A DNA stretch of 64,000 nucleotides from Selaginella tamariscina (lineage: Eukaryota; Streptophyta; Lycopodiopsida; Selaginellales; Selaginellaceae). Position 1 is the stretch's first letter. Each line of letters opens with the position of its first letter. Location of the stretch: contig PUQB01000496.1 of assembly GCA_003024785.1 (NCBI GenBank), positions 123,298 to 187,297 on the forward strand, read 5' to 3'. The translations under genes and the position numbers were made by a program. Shown here piece after piece: positions 23,251 to 38,596 of this stretch. Below the pieces are notes generated by a model. That model searched no databases. It worked only from the letters and a program-made list of their open reading frames with translations, and was not told the origin of the DNA.

Positions 23251-24894
23251 TATCATAGTTTTTATTATAACTTCTCTTTATGTTGGATGTTGATTGTTGT
23301 TACCTACTGAATTATGTTGATAAGCCCTAGGTGTAAAAGAAACATGCCCGCTTAATGCACTTGAGTATATAGTGATGATTTGGTCAAGTGTCATTAGGTA
23401 TTAGCAAGAAACTCTATGCAAAGCTAGCATTTACATCTAAAAAAATCTTATCTTGGTTTTTCGTGTCCTAGTTAGGTTTTTGGGTGCTTTCGGTGTGGAT
23501 ATGGGTAGAAACACCCCTAGGGCTAACTTAACCCTAGGGTTGCCCTAACCCCATGCCCTAAACTCCTCAAGTTAGGGTTTAGGAGTTAATGGGTCATCAA
23601 TTAACTCATCAAATATATTCCCTCTAGGAATGAGATTTCGTGCTAGCCCATTTATGTAAATAGGAAAATGGGCCAGGGGGGAGAGGCTCTATCACATATA
23701 TTAACTAGTACAAATAGGAGAGCTCTTAGGTTCATGACTGAGTTTGTTGTTCTTCTACTAGTGCAAGCTTTAGCTTGTGTTGTTAAGGTACAATGCTTTG
23801 TTGTGTTGCTATAACTTCTAGATAATAGGGGTATGTCCCACTTTTAGGGTAGCCTATCCTTAATGTTGGCAAATCCATGCTTGGAAGGTCTTGTCGGACT
23901 GCACGTTCTAAGGGTTAAAGGTTGAGGTTTGTTTCCAACCTCCTTTTTCATGTCAAAACACTCACAACCAAATAGGGCACGTTCGTGTCCTTGTCCCAAT
24001 TGTGGTCGTGGGTTTTAGGTTGACATGGTTTCCTTACCAAGTTCCTAAGGGATAATAGAGGGGTTCTAAAGTTAGCATTAAGAACCACATTTATGGCACC
24101 TAGTGCAACTCTTGAATTTAAGGGGGTAGTGACATGATAGTCCATATTTGGGAAATAGTGTTACATCTTCATGTGACACTAGATTAGATGGCACATAGTA
24201 CAATGCCTAAGGCACACCTTTTGGGGTTGTCTCATGGGTTAACACCGAGGGGTTGAACACTCTAGTAAGCAAGTGTACTTATGCTCATAATAGGGTGCTA
24301 AACCTTGGGCATCAACTCAAGGGAGGTTAGGTCTCGTAATTAGGTGTACCATTGGCACACTTGGTTATGAGGTGTCCTCCTTGGGATTTAAGGATTGAAC
24401 AACCTAAACACATTAGTAAGAGCCCTTTTGAGAGGCACTTGTGAGGTTATGCATTTAGGATTCTTCAAACTTAGTCTTTGGAGTTTACTTGGTAGAACAC
24501 TCGTGTCTTCATTAAGTACTAGCCCTAGGACTAAAGTATAACTTGACCACTCAAACTTTATGGTTTAGTTGTAGTTCAGAACACCCCTTGTCACCCTAAA
24601 GGGGTTGTACTCTCTGATGAGGGTGATTCTTTAAAGGGTAAGTAACAATGCCTTAACTCTGTTATGAAGGTATGTGTGAGACACATCTCATTTGTGGAGT
24701 TAGGGCATGAGTATATATAGTTATCCTCTAGGGTTTATGGGATGGTCAATCTAGAGTTCTAAGTTTTCAACTTAATTAGGCATTTAAGTCAAACTCTTAG
24801 GGTTACCTTGGGGGATTTAATGTTGCTCACACATGATCACGTTAGAAGACCACTTGACAATCATGTGTTGGCCCTTCAAGTTAAAACTCTAACA
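23251..24894 (+). repeat. Solo LTR of family 1, strongly decayed
   Basis: It aligns end to end with the reverse complement of 41245-42974. It starts TATCATAGTTTTTATTATAA and ends AAACTCTAACA, and shares the block at 23620-23820. Differences are mainly C to T and G to A, as expected of long-methylated DNA. The sequence after the end (ATTATAATTT) lacks a primer binding site and no internal region follows, so it is a solo LTR. Flanks ATTGC and ATTAT may be a decayed 5-bp target duplication. Confidence 0.8.
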
Positions 24895-25714
24895 ATTATA
24901 ATTTATTATTAAAAATACCTACAAAAAGATGACTTAAAAGATGGACGAAAAATGGGAATAAAATGAGTATATGATAAATTTATGCAAACATGTTATCAAT
25001 GTTATCTGAAAGGCATTAAGTAATGTGAAATTCATAAGAGTCACTCTATAAGCATCATCTAAGCCCATGCACCACTTTGAAACTGTAAATATACTTTTTA
25101 AATTAGTTTGCATGTATGTATGTATGTGTATGTGTATGTAACGTGTGTATATATGTACTGAAGGTTCGTTGATGCATGTGTATACATATATAGGTAAGTG
25201 CCCTTCACTTGCCAAAAAAGTATTGGAGGACATTGTATATGTCTGCATGTTTTATAGAAAAACACGTGTATATACTAAAATCCTGTGATAAGCACATTAT
25301 GTGTTAATTAAGAATAAGACTGTTAAAAATAATATATTTTATATTTCTTCCTGTGATGCTTATTATATTATTTTATTTGTAGCAATATTTATATAAACCC
25401 GAGGTTATGAACTTGATTTAGTTAATAATTTTATATTGGATATAATTTAATTGGTTATATTATGTCTTAATTCATATATATTTTATAATAAAATTCATAT
25501 TTAATTTTGTAATATGTACACACTAGTGAAATACATGTACAAAGCAAAACTGAGGACATTGTTTTAAATTGAATCAGTATAATTATATCATATTTACTAA
25601 TTACAAAGATGGATGTGTAATACACCATTATATAAACTATCTGTAAAATGATATATTTAAATAGTTTAGATTTTTTTCAGTATTGAATATTTTTAAAAAT
25701 GGATAATATCCATG

Positions 25715-25752
<38 letters not shown>

Positions 25753-26075
25753 GCATGAAATTTGTAGCAAAATTGAGCATATGTGCGTGTAGCATATTCT
25801 TCAGTTCTTTGCAACACACATGTTAAGTTTAAGTTTCTAACATGTTATGAAAAATTAAATACAAAAATTAAAATGCTTAAATATAATGTTTACGTTTAAG
25901 ATATTATAAATAACCATGCTAATATTGATATTATTTCAGATCATTTATCCAGATTCAATTGTTTAATTTAAATAAATCTAAATTCATGCAAACCATTAAT
26001 GTGAAGGTCTATGATACAATCAATTCAAACTTTCAAATTTCAAGAAGAAATTATAAAGAATAAAGTTAATAAGTA
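24895..26075. other. AT-rich intergenic DNA downstream of the GMC gene
   Basis: No gene is visible. It includes TGTATG repeats near 25110-25140 and a (TA)n run of about 17 units at 25714-25748. Confidence 0.6.
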
Positions 26076-28052
26076 TTATAGAATATGCTGTCGTTCTTTG
26101 AGAATCTGCAGTCCCACGTACCTAGAAGAACAAAACATATCTATACATCTACATCGAGAGCTTTATAAATTGATACACATCACAAAGAATGTATGTGTAT
26201 TTGATATATGTGTGTATGTATGTATACCACGGTGTTAACAGGCGTGCGTGCAACACAGTACCTTCCAAGCATCATGACGGTAGCTTGAGGGTTGGTTCCA
26301 GGGGAGGTAAGAAAAGTTGAACCATCGACTACTCTAAGCTTTTCGACACCATAAACTCGGTAACTCTCGTCAACGACCCTCCCAACTTGACAGCCACCAT
26401 GGTAATGCCATATAGTCATTACAGTTTCCTTGCAGTAACTTCCCATTTTAACCGTGTCCGACGTGTTCTTAGGTAAAAGATTACCAAATAGCTTAATAAG
26501 CTTTAACATTGGTTCTGGTATATCTCCTACTTCTTTATATCGAAACTCATTCATTGCCTGTTAGTAAACAATAAGTATATACACTGTCGTATACACACAT
26601 ACGTATGTACACACACACATATAAGTGACTTACTGGAGATGAAACCATCCGTTCGATTAGCTGTATCCCTCTAACACACTTCTCCAGATCCTGGGAGTCC
26701 TTAAAGTAATTAAACCTAACTATGGGATTATCTTCCACATTAGTGTTTCGAAGACGTAAGAAGCCCCTGGATCGTGGCCCATCTACCTTCTCCATGAGTA
26801 TACCTGTACAGAAACCAAGTATATACGGTGTATACACATATATACATATATACCTGTTCTTGGTAAGTATGTCTCGGCTTCACTTGACATCTCTTCAATA
26901 CGATTGTTAAGAATCTCAACCAGCTCAGGCGTGCGTAGTTCAGGTTTTACCGTGCTTACCATCCCCGTCCGAGGTGATAACATGAGTGCAGATGGTTGTG
27001 CCAAGCTATAAACAGAAGTTAAGTTGGTACACACACGCACACGTGCATGTGTATATGTGCATGTGTAAACACTAACCCGGTGATGTTTCTTGCGCTTGCT
27101 GACTCAATGAAGCTGCCAAACCCAGTAATTCCCACGACTTCCACGAGGGAAACCTCGAGGGGTTTGGGAGAGGGAACGAATATAGCATTCATGGGGTTGT
27201 CCCCCATCCCCCGACCAACTGCTTGTGCATCTAGAACAAGAGGGATGTTGAAGGTTTCGAGTTCCTGCTTTGGTCCGATACCACTCAGTAACAGTAGCTG
27301 CGGGCTGCCCAGTGCACCCGAGGAGAGTATGACCTCGCTGTGCTTGTTACGGTTTAGTAGTGCTCGGTGCTCCGCTCCTGACCTGTCCGTGTATATGACA
27401 CCATACGCTCTTTGACGTGTACCATCTGTATGTGTATTTCAATCATATGTGTATATACGTAAGAAGAACTTACCTGTATTAAATAGTATTTTCTTAACAG
27501 TGGCGTGAAGCAGGACTTTTGTATTATTGGGATTCGCATATTCCAGCAGATCCGCAGCTGTATGTCTTTTACCGTTGGTGTCAAAGATTGAACCGCCGAC
27601 CTTTGTACCTCTCACGTGATCGTACGTCACACCGTTGTCCGGGACAACTCCGACTTCAAGTAGGCTCTTTTTAACCGCTGATTGCCATTGTTTAATCTCC
27701 GGTACAAACGTCACAACCTTCTCCACCTGTATATACACATGTGTATGCGTTTATTGCGTGTGTTTGATGTGTATGCATACGTACGTAGACGTACGTGAAT
27801 ACATATGTGTATAATAGTTTATATACCCATTTGTAGGCGTCTTCAACAGTGGCTTCGTCCCACCCTGCTGTTTGAATAAAAGATTTACTGGCACGACTAT
27901 AGAATCCCGCATTCAAGCAGGTGCCTCCACCAAGAACACGAGCCCTCCGATTTGCAACTCCATCCTCGGACGTAAAGGCTTGTGCAGGTGACGTATTGTT
28001 GCATTGTGCAAGGTTGTCGATGAAGTATTCAATCCTGTATACAAGTGTTTAT

Positions 28053-28113
<61 letters not shown>

Positions 28114-29213
28114 ACCAGTTTGTTTACAATATGCGTATATACATAGATTTTGGAAGAATAAGATTGACATTGTTTCTACAAAACTTGTCTCGATGTTTGA
28201 GTTTACAATTTATTTCTTATATATATATATATATATTATATATATATATATTATTAAAGTATTTACATCACGTATACAATATTTTGGTTCTTATAAATAA
28301 TATGTATAAATATAAAATAATAAAGAAAATGAGATTATAAACGCGCAGGATATAAACTTGAACTCAATTAATGTAATATAATCCTTACTTAAAACATATG
28401 TAATTATATAATTAGCATCTTTAATTAATAAATGCAATGTGAAATTAAATATACGAAAATACAATACCATTGCCTTTATATAGTTAGTTACATATTAGAC
28501 TATAGAGCATTTTTAATTAGTAAAACATGGAGAATGAAACTCCACTTCAAAATATATACTTATGTTAAATAGTATAACACTATCCTACAATGATTATGAA
28601 ACTATAAATTTAAGATATAATATATTATAACAGATATCTATATATTGTGCTTATACTTAACTAATTTAATAATAGTATTAAGTTAGTATTTTCCATGTAA
28701 TTAATTAAATTAATTACCTCTCTATATTCTGTATACCATAAGGAGCTCCTCCTCTCTCAATCAATAACACTCTGTACTTAGACGAAAGCGTGGATGCTAA
28801 TGGACATCCTGCAGTGCCTCCTCCCACAATTATATAATCATATCCTCGGGATATTCCTGGCGATGAAATCGCATCTTGCAAGAATGTGTACTTTCCTGTA
28901 TTCAAAACACACTATATACAACACACACACACGTACACACATCCTTATATACGTACACGTAGATACTATATCTTTGCTATACATATAAATCTCTCTCTCT
29001 GCATTGAAGTATACAATGTTGTGAAAGCACACACAGATATACACTTAGTACACACGCGCATACATTCAATAGCATATAATATGCTGAATGTGTGCAAATG
29101 TATATATAATGTATGAATAACAAATGGGTGTGTATGTATATGTGTGTGCGTATGTACATACCTGCTATTGAACCAAGAATGCTTGTTGCTAAGAGTATAA
29201 CTCGAAGAAGCAT
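26076..29213 (-). CDS. GMC oxidoreductase, HOTHEAD/mandelonitrile-lyase-like
   Basis: This is a secreted FAD-dependent glucose-methanol-choline family enzyme. Plant members include HOTHEAD and hydroxynitrile lyase-like proteins, which act on alcohols in cuticle or specialised metabolism; the substrate is unknown. Nine exons (minus): 29162-29213, 28718-28895, 27827-28034, 27474-27726, 27077-27425, 26854-27005, 26634-26803, 26262-26557, 26076-26121. They total 1704 bp, so 567 aa with no stop or shift. Residues 1-17 ([17 protein letters not shown]) are a signal peptide. The FAD dinucleotide-binding motif is [20 protein letters not shown], the second GMC signature is [20 protein letters not shown], and the C-terminal active-site region has [14 protein letters not shown] and GTNPQAT. 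The last 46-bp exon supplies the usual [10 protein letters not shown] end. Intron 2 (683 bp) has CT and CA microsatellites. Confidence 0.92.
28055..28114. repeat. (CT)n(CA)n compound microsatellite
   Basis: It lies in intron 2 of the GMC oxidoreductase gene, about 18 CT units then about 13 CA units. On the coding strand this reads (GT)n(GA)n. Confidence 0.95.
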
Positions 29214-30369
29214 GTTGTTGGAGCTCTTGTTTCTAAGAAAGACTCTTGTGCAACAGCAGTTAATTTAACTGGGGTCATTTTCTAATTTACTAAATTTATT
29301 ATATTTATTTTTATTACTTTTTTATAAATATATAAATTTTTTTAATTACACTTAAATGTATATTCATTGTAGGTATACATATTAGCTGGAATCGATAGCA
29401 AAGGGAACGTGACGTGTTATTATGAGTAAAAGCGGCTCTGTGGTCCGTACGTGTCTTTTTAATATATATTCAATATATAAAGCATTTTATTGAGGTTTTA
29501 TTTAATAGTTATAATTTTATTTTATTTTATTTATTTACTTAAAAGCTGATTCATGGTTGGTTGTACCAGGGTGGAGTGCGTGCGAAATATAATTGACTGT
29601 CTACGCTGCAATGGGCTTATATATATAATAATATAATGATATTAATTTAATACGCATTTAATAATATATATTTTTAATTTATATACATATATTTCTATTA
29701 AGCGCATGTGTGTGTGAAAATATAGTTATGATTAAAACTTAAATAACTCAGTTATTGTTTCCCATTACTGGAATTTAAACCTGTGTTATATACTACATAC
29801 ATATATTTAAATTAGTGTTATTTAATTAAGAATTTAATTTTATCTAATAAAAATTTAAATAAAACAAAACAATATAAATAATTAATTATTATTTATATAA
29901 ATGAATAATTTATAGCAATGGTACCCTGACAAACTCCTGTACATAGTCAATTTCTTTGTTTGCAAGACTCACGTGGTGGAGTTAAATACACACATCCAGG
30001 GTTCGAATCCCTTTGGGTGTAAAGGGCATTATTTGGATTTCACATAAAAGGGCGTTCTTCAAGCTCAGGTATGTTCTGAAATTTTTTAATTTAACATGGA
30101 TCTGTATTTAATTTCTTATTTTTTGACAAAAGTAATTTATACAGATTTAATTTAAATGAAACTTATATAAACTTATATAAAATGCATTTAAATTAAATAT
30201 GTATAAATTAAATATAAATGAAATGCATTTTATATAACTTTTCATATATGTATTTATAATGTCTTGTAGCAATGAATTCTATGCAAATCAACAGTGGTAC
30301 ACATACATACATACCTGTGTATGTGTCTTTCAATATGCATATTTGCGATACATGAATGTATATACGGTA

Positions 30370-30402
<33 letters not shown>

Positions 30403-30578
30403 AGAGAGAGGGAGAGAGGGAGTATTAGAGTAAGGCTTTATATCTATTATCTCTATATCTGTGTGTGTATGTGAATATGTGTTTATATATTCTTATATGC
30501 ACGCATATGTATGTGACTGTATATGTATATCTGGACGTGTTCATGTTATAATCAATACAATCTATATACAATACAGCT
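29214..30578. other. Divergent intergenic region between GMC and RraA-like genes
   Basis: It is AT-rich, with a GT/GA microsatellite (30372-30419). It must hold both promoters; no clear TATA or telomere-box pair could be assigned. A SINE-like element is listed separately. Confidence 0.5.
29961..30075 (+). repeat. Possible tRNA-derived SINE
   Basis: GACTCACGTGGTGGAG resembles a Pol III A box. About 30 bp later comes CCAGGGTTCGAATCCC, a near-perfect B box / T-loop. The spacing fits a tRNA-related promoter, but there is no cloverleaf or acceptor stem, so it is not a working tRNA gene. Ends and tail are not defined. Confidence 0.35.
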
Positions 30579-30761
30579 ATGCTCGCGGCGGTAGGAAGTC
30601 ACGTCTTGAAACCATCCATCTGCCGATGCCGCCGCATGCAGGCTGCAATGGTTTCGTGAGTGGAGAGTATATGTGTATTATGTACATCATATAAATGTTA
30701 CTAGATATACGATCATATACACGCTGCTGTTTGTGTGTGTGTGTTGTGTGTGTGTGTGTGT

Positions 30762-30795
<34 letters not shown>

Positions 30796-31048
30796 TCTCA
30801 CTTAATAAATACAGGTTAGCATGAAAGAAGCCGTTCCAACTACAGATTTATGTGACAAATATTACAATGAGATAATAAGTGCTGGTACGGTCCATGTTTT
30901 ATCACCCGTTTTCCAAATGTTCGGAAAGAAGGATACTTTTCAGGCCCAATTACAACTCTCAAAGTCTTCGAGGATAACTCGCTTGTGCGCTCGGCTGTAG
31001 AACACCAGGGACACGGACAAGTTCTGGTGTGTGTGTGTGTGTGTGTGT

Positions 31049-31109
<61 letters not shown>

Positions 31110-31670
31110 CGTGGTGTGTGTACGCATGTGCGTGCGTGTGTACAGCATCTTATTATTACTATTCTGTGTCTATTTTAATAATTAACTTAAACTTTTAATT
31201 AAACTCTTAAGGTGGTGGATGGTGGTGGCAGTCTGAGATGTGCACTCTTCGGAGGAAACTTAGCACAGATTGCTTCTCAAAATGGCTGGGCAGGTATGGA
31301 GAATAAACTTCTGTTTAGTGATAAAGTTTGTTAAGTAAATGATCAACTTATAATTAACAATAAGTTAATGTGTGAGTTAAACGAAGCACACTATGTATGT
31401 ACACACACATGTATACACAAATTACCCGCTCTCTCTCTCTCTAGAGGTTACAACGTATATATTGAAGCTCACATCTTACTTGCAGATATGTCTAAGATAT
31501 ATGTGCGTGTGTGCGTGTGTGTGTTTAGTATACAAGATGTGTGTTAATATGGAGCTTTTCTGCTGTACTAAGGAATGCAATATATATTAGTTTTGCTACC
31601 TAAAAAACTATATATTACATAGACATGCATATATTGTGTATGTGTGTACGTTGTATGTAACTATGCGCAT

Positions 31671-31711
<41 letters not shown>

Positions 31712-31928
31712 TGCAGGGGTTGTCCTGAATGCATGTGTAAGGGATGTTGACGAGATAAACAGCGTGGAGATTGGTGTGAAAGCTCTGGCTCCACATCCAC
31801 TGAAGAGCTTCAAACGTGGGCAAGGTGAAAGGGATATTCCGGTTGCTATTGGCGGCATTAGAATATTCCCTGGACAATGGTGCTATTCTGACGCTGACGG
31901 CATCGTCATCTCCGACAAAGAGCTTTGA
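30579..31928 (+). CDS. RraA-like / HMG aldolase family protein
   Basis: It is a member of the RraA (regulator of RNase E activity A) fold, shared with 4-hydroxy-4-methyl-2-oxoglutarate aldolases. The plant role is unclear, and I cannot say which activity applies. Exons: 30579-30655, 30820-31026, 31212-31293, 31717-31928, about 192 aa. Exon 1 gives an Arg/Ser-rich, acid-free leader ([20 protein letters not shown]) suggesting organelle targeting. The domain shows [28 protein letters not shown] and [13 protein letters not shown], whose Arg-Asp pair belongs to the active site in the aldolases. One T is missing in a T-run near 30938; with it, the length is 579 bp. Acceptor of exon 2 was chosen at ...GGTTAG to keep the frame. 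Introns 2 and 3 carry GT/GA and CA/TA repeats. Confidence 0.85.
31027..31107. repeat. (GT)n(GA)n microsatellite at a splice donor
   Basis: The GT run begins at the donor of RraA-like intron 2, so the donor GT is the first repeat unit. It has about 11 GT then about 28 GA units. Confidence 0.9.
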
Positions 31929-32571
31929 ATGTTTTAATTAAAAACTTAATGTTTAATATTTAAAGATCAAATTTAGTTTTATATAATCAGAGACAGTGTA
32001 AGACAAAAGAGGCTAGTTAACTCTTGATTAACTTAATAATTAACTATACAATTAAGTAGTAATTAACATAGATTGGTTAATTAAAATAGAAATACCTTGT
32101 GTGACTCATGGTTTCTTTTATGGAATATACGTTGACAGAGAAGATCTAGGAATAATATATACATGTATAATTTAATTCTTATACATATTTTTTTAACATT
32201 TTTACTTAGCCATTTAATATAATGTATATATATACACCCATGTGCATCGCAGCAAATGCCCTGTTGGGGCATTTGCAGTCTCTGACCTTAAGTACACACA
32301 CGCTACACACGCACGCCCAGAGACACACACACCACACACATATATATAATAAATGTAAGCAAATAACACTGTACTTCTCGTGGATGGCATCTGGCTAATC
32401 AGCTGCAGTTTAACAAAATGTACTTCACATATTTTATGATTGCTTTTCGATATTCACAAACATCTTAGTAGTTAATTAACTATGTTTGATGAGAAGTCGT
32501 TGTTGTTCCACTACATATCTCCACACGCACGCATACACATACGTATACACGCAATATAATATGATAAATAT
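31929..32571. other. Intergenic region between RraA-like and GH79 genes
   Basis: No coding signal. It contains CACACA and ACGCACGC runs (32290-32345, 32520-32550). It holds the terminator of RraA-like and the promoter of the GH79 gene, neither of which could be pinpointed. Confidence 0.5.
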
Positions 32572-35345
32572 ATGCTTCTGCGTGCAGCAGATATCAGTGT
32601 ACGTGGGACAGAAGCTTTTTCTTTCCGAGCGTTTTGGTATCCACTCGAACACTTAGATAACTTAGAGTATGAGCAAAACAGTATTGAATTCCTACATGGA
32701 TCGTGTTTTAATTTGCATGATTACATATCACTGGCACTGGATTTGACATATGCATCCAGCAGCCCGTTTCTGGCATCGAAGATTGATGTTAAACAAGCCA
32801 GAGTTGAGATTAACACAACAAACACAGTCTGCAGGGTCTCAGATGGATTTCTCTGTGCAACTCTCGACTGGTGGCCTGCTGGGAAATGCGACTATGGAAC
32901 ATGTAGCTGGAGATGCATCGCTTCTTACACTGGTAAGAAGATCTCCTTGCTGTAAATTCCACCACGGTCTCGTCCATAACTTACCCGTTATTTATTTTTC
33001 TTGCAGAAAATCAATCACCCATTACTGGAAAATGCTATTAAAGGTTAGTGATATAGTTTTATATATATATATATATTAAAAAAAAAAAATTTATATGTAT
33101 ATATGCAGCATTGTCTCCTCTTACTTTGAGACTGGGAGGCTCTCTACAGGACAGACTGTTTTATAAAGTTGGGAACATCCAGAAGCCTTGTACTGACTTC
33201 ATTAAACAGCAAGCTATCTTTGGATTCTCTGAAGGATGTCTCAATATGTCTCGATGGGTGGAGCTTAATCAATTATTTCAGAAATCTGGGTAATTCACAC
33301 ACACACAACACACACACACAGAGAGAGAGAGAGACACAATGTATATATGTTTGTCACAGTGCTTCGTGGTGTTTGGTTTGAATGCATTATATGGAAGACA
33401 GAGAGTTGCAAAGGGTGTGTATACAGGAGCGTGGGATCCAAGTAATACCAGGGACTTTATCAAGTATACACATGACCATAAAATCCCCATAGTCGCATGG
33501 GAACTTGGTAAGTTACTCATGTACTTATATACATAAATTTATTACCATTGTCATGATGTAATATATTTAATTATACATGTCATCATTTTTCTTCAAGAGC
33601 ACTATATACATTTATGTATAATATGTCATGTATGTACACCCATGTGTGTGTGTGTGTGTGTTTCTGAATATATATATTCACACGATGAAACTCACGTGAT
33701 AGAGATTAAAATATTTGTCCATGTGTTCATCATTTCATGTGGCTTGCATACTTATCTGTGTATAGTCGATACAGACACACACACACACACACACACATGT
33801 ATATCTGTGTGTAACTAGTATGTATTTATGTATACACTTGTATATTTATGTATTTCAGGGAATGAGTTAAGTGCAAATGGAGTAGCACAACAATAAACGC
33901 AGTACAGTACGCGGCAGACGTGAGAAATCTCCGTAAAATCGTAGACGACATCTACGGCTCGGATTCACCCTCAAAACCCTCGTGGTAGCTCCAGATGGCT
34001 TCTTTGTACAGGCTTGGTACCAAAATCTACTGCAGAAGACTGGTCCACGTGTCCTTGACTGTTACAGTCATATATACAACCTTGGATCAGGCCTCGATCA
34101 GCATCTTATACAGAAGATTCTTAATCCAAACTATTTAATCCAGGTTTAATATTTATATATGTAATATAAATTTATATATTTATATAGGTAGTTCACATAT
34201 CATTATCTATGTTTAATTTAATTTAATTTAATTTAGGAAGCTGGTGCATTTAAACAAATGAGGGATACGGTGTCAAGATACGGTCCTTGGGCACAGGCTT
34301 GGATTGGGGAAGCTGGGGGTGCATATAATAGTGGCCAACACCTTGTTAACGATGCATTTGTCTCCAGCTTTTGGTAATATACATATACATATAGTGTGTG
34401 TGTGTGTTGTGGTTGTCTGCTGCTTGTGTATTACATATTCTTATGACAGCTGGAATTTATTTGTATGTATGTTGTGTATATATATATATGACAGGTACTT
34501 GGACCAACTCGGGATGGCGGCTTCCCACAACACAGCTGTATATTGTAGACAGAGCTTAGTTGGCGGCAACTATGCATTGCTGCAAACTAGTACATTTTAT
34601 CCTAATCCTGATTATTACAGGTAATTAATTATTATTAATTAATATTAACTTAATTTATTTAATCAAAACATATATTTAAATAATATGTTTTTTTTAATAG
34701 TGCACTGCTATGGAAGCAGCTTATGGGGAATGATGTGTTACCTACAACCGTAGTGAATGAGAGTTATTTGAGAGCTTATGCTCACTGTGCAAAGTCTAAT
34801 TCGGTAAATATCAATATTAAAATTAAATTATATTTAAAAAATTTATATAATAACTAAATTTTATAAAAAAACTATCATTTTTTAAATTAATTATATATTT
34901 TACTAATTTTTATTATTATTTATTAGGGTGGAGTGTCTGTGTTACTGATTAACTTTAGTAACTCGACAATTTTAATATTAATCTCGGCTTTAATCAATTC
35001 TCACGAACACATTATAAAAAGGAGTTTGATCAATCTCGGTTTGAATACCATTTAACGGCTCCAAATACAAATTTAAGGAGCCAAAGTGTATATCTTAATG
35101 GGGCTTATTCAGGTGCGTGCGTGCGTGCGTGCATGTGTGTGTGCGTGTAAGTTATATGCACACACGCATTTTACGTATTAATAACATAGTTATATAATGT
35201 ATTACAGATAACGAAAGATGGGAATATACCAGTTATGAAGCCAAAGACAGTGGAATATTCCCAGCCAATCAGAGTGGCGCCTTTGAGTATTGCATTTGTT
35301 GTGTTGCCTGATGCAGAAGTGCGGGCTTGCACCATAGCTGTATGA
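32572..35345 (+). CDS. Heparanase-like beta-glucuronidase (GH79)
   Basis: Plant GH79 enzymes trim glucuronic acid from arabinogalactan proteins in the cell wall. Exons: 32572-32932, 33007-33043, 33109-33289, 33360-33507, 33859-34143, 34237-34373, 34495-34620, 34701-34803, 34927-35112, 35208-35345, about 568 aa (family about 530-540). Conserved blocks are CATLDWWPAGKCDYGTCSW, LRLGGSLQDRLFYKVGN, FGFSEGCLNMSRW, then WELGNE (proton-donor Glu, split by intron 4) and WIGEAGGAYNSG (nucleophile Glu). Further blocks are YCRQSLVGGNYALL, AYAHCAKS and the C-terminal PLSIAFVVLPDAE. Single or double base losses occur near 32910, 33366, 33893, 33980 and 34972, and the exon 9/10 phase is off. The first exon lacks a clear signal peptide, so the true start may be elsewhere. 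Conservation on both sides of each shift argues for sequence error, but decay is possible. Confidence 0.85.
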
Positions 35346-35499
35346 GGTTGATTAATTTCATTATTAAATGAAAAATAGAAAATATTATTAAATTATTTAT
35401 TAAAAATTAAAAAGCAAAGTTATAGAAAAAAATTAAAATGTAATTATAGTAATTTCTATAATTACATTATTTAAATTAATTAAAAAGGAAAAGCAAAAG

Positions 35500-35823
35500 T
35501 AAGGGGCACCCATGTGGCTCAACGTACTTGGGCCACTTTTAAATATCTGGACCATTATACGGTCCATTCATCCAGATCATGGACGTGGGATGGGCCCCAT
35601 TCTCCGCATCGGACGGCTATGACACTAGGGCTTATTGTTCATAGCCAGAACTCTCAAGCAAATCCTACTCTTCTCCCTCGTTTGATTTGGTTCATCCCTC
35701 TTTGGAAATATATAAGGTTTTTGATCGATCTGTTTAATCGATTAATCGATTTGTATGGTTTTTGCTGTAATATATATCTAACATGCATTTTGATGTTTTT
35801 CTTATGGTTTTTTATGTGTAGAT
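35500..35823 (+). promoter_or_regulatory. Actin promoter / 5' leader
   Basis: Two TGGGCC motifs (about 35529 and 35593, the site II class of plant promoters of growth-related genes) lie here. TATATAAGG at about 35708 could be the TATA box, about 115 bp before the actin ATG at 35824. The stretch is less AT-rich than its flanks. Assignment is by position and motif only. Confidence 0.45.

Positions 35824-38596
<2,773 letters not shown>

Noticed and set aside
29961-30022. Functional tRNA gene
   Set aside because: The B box is good, but there is no acceptor or D stem pairing and the length is short; listed as SINE-like only.
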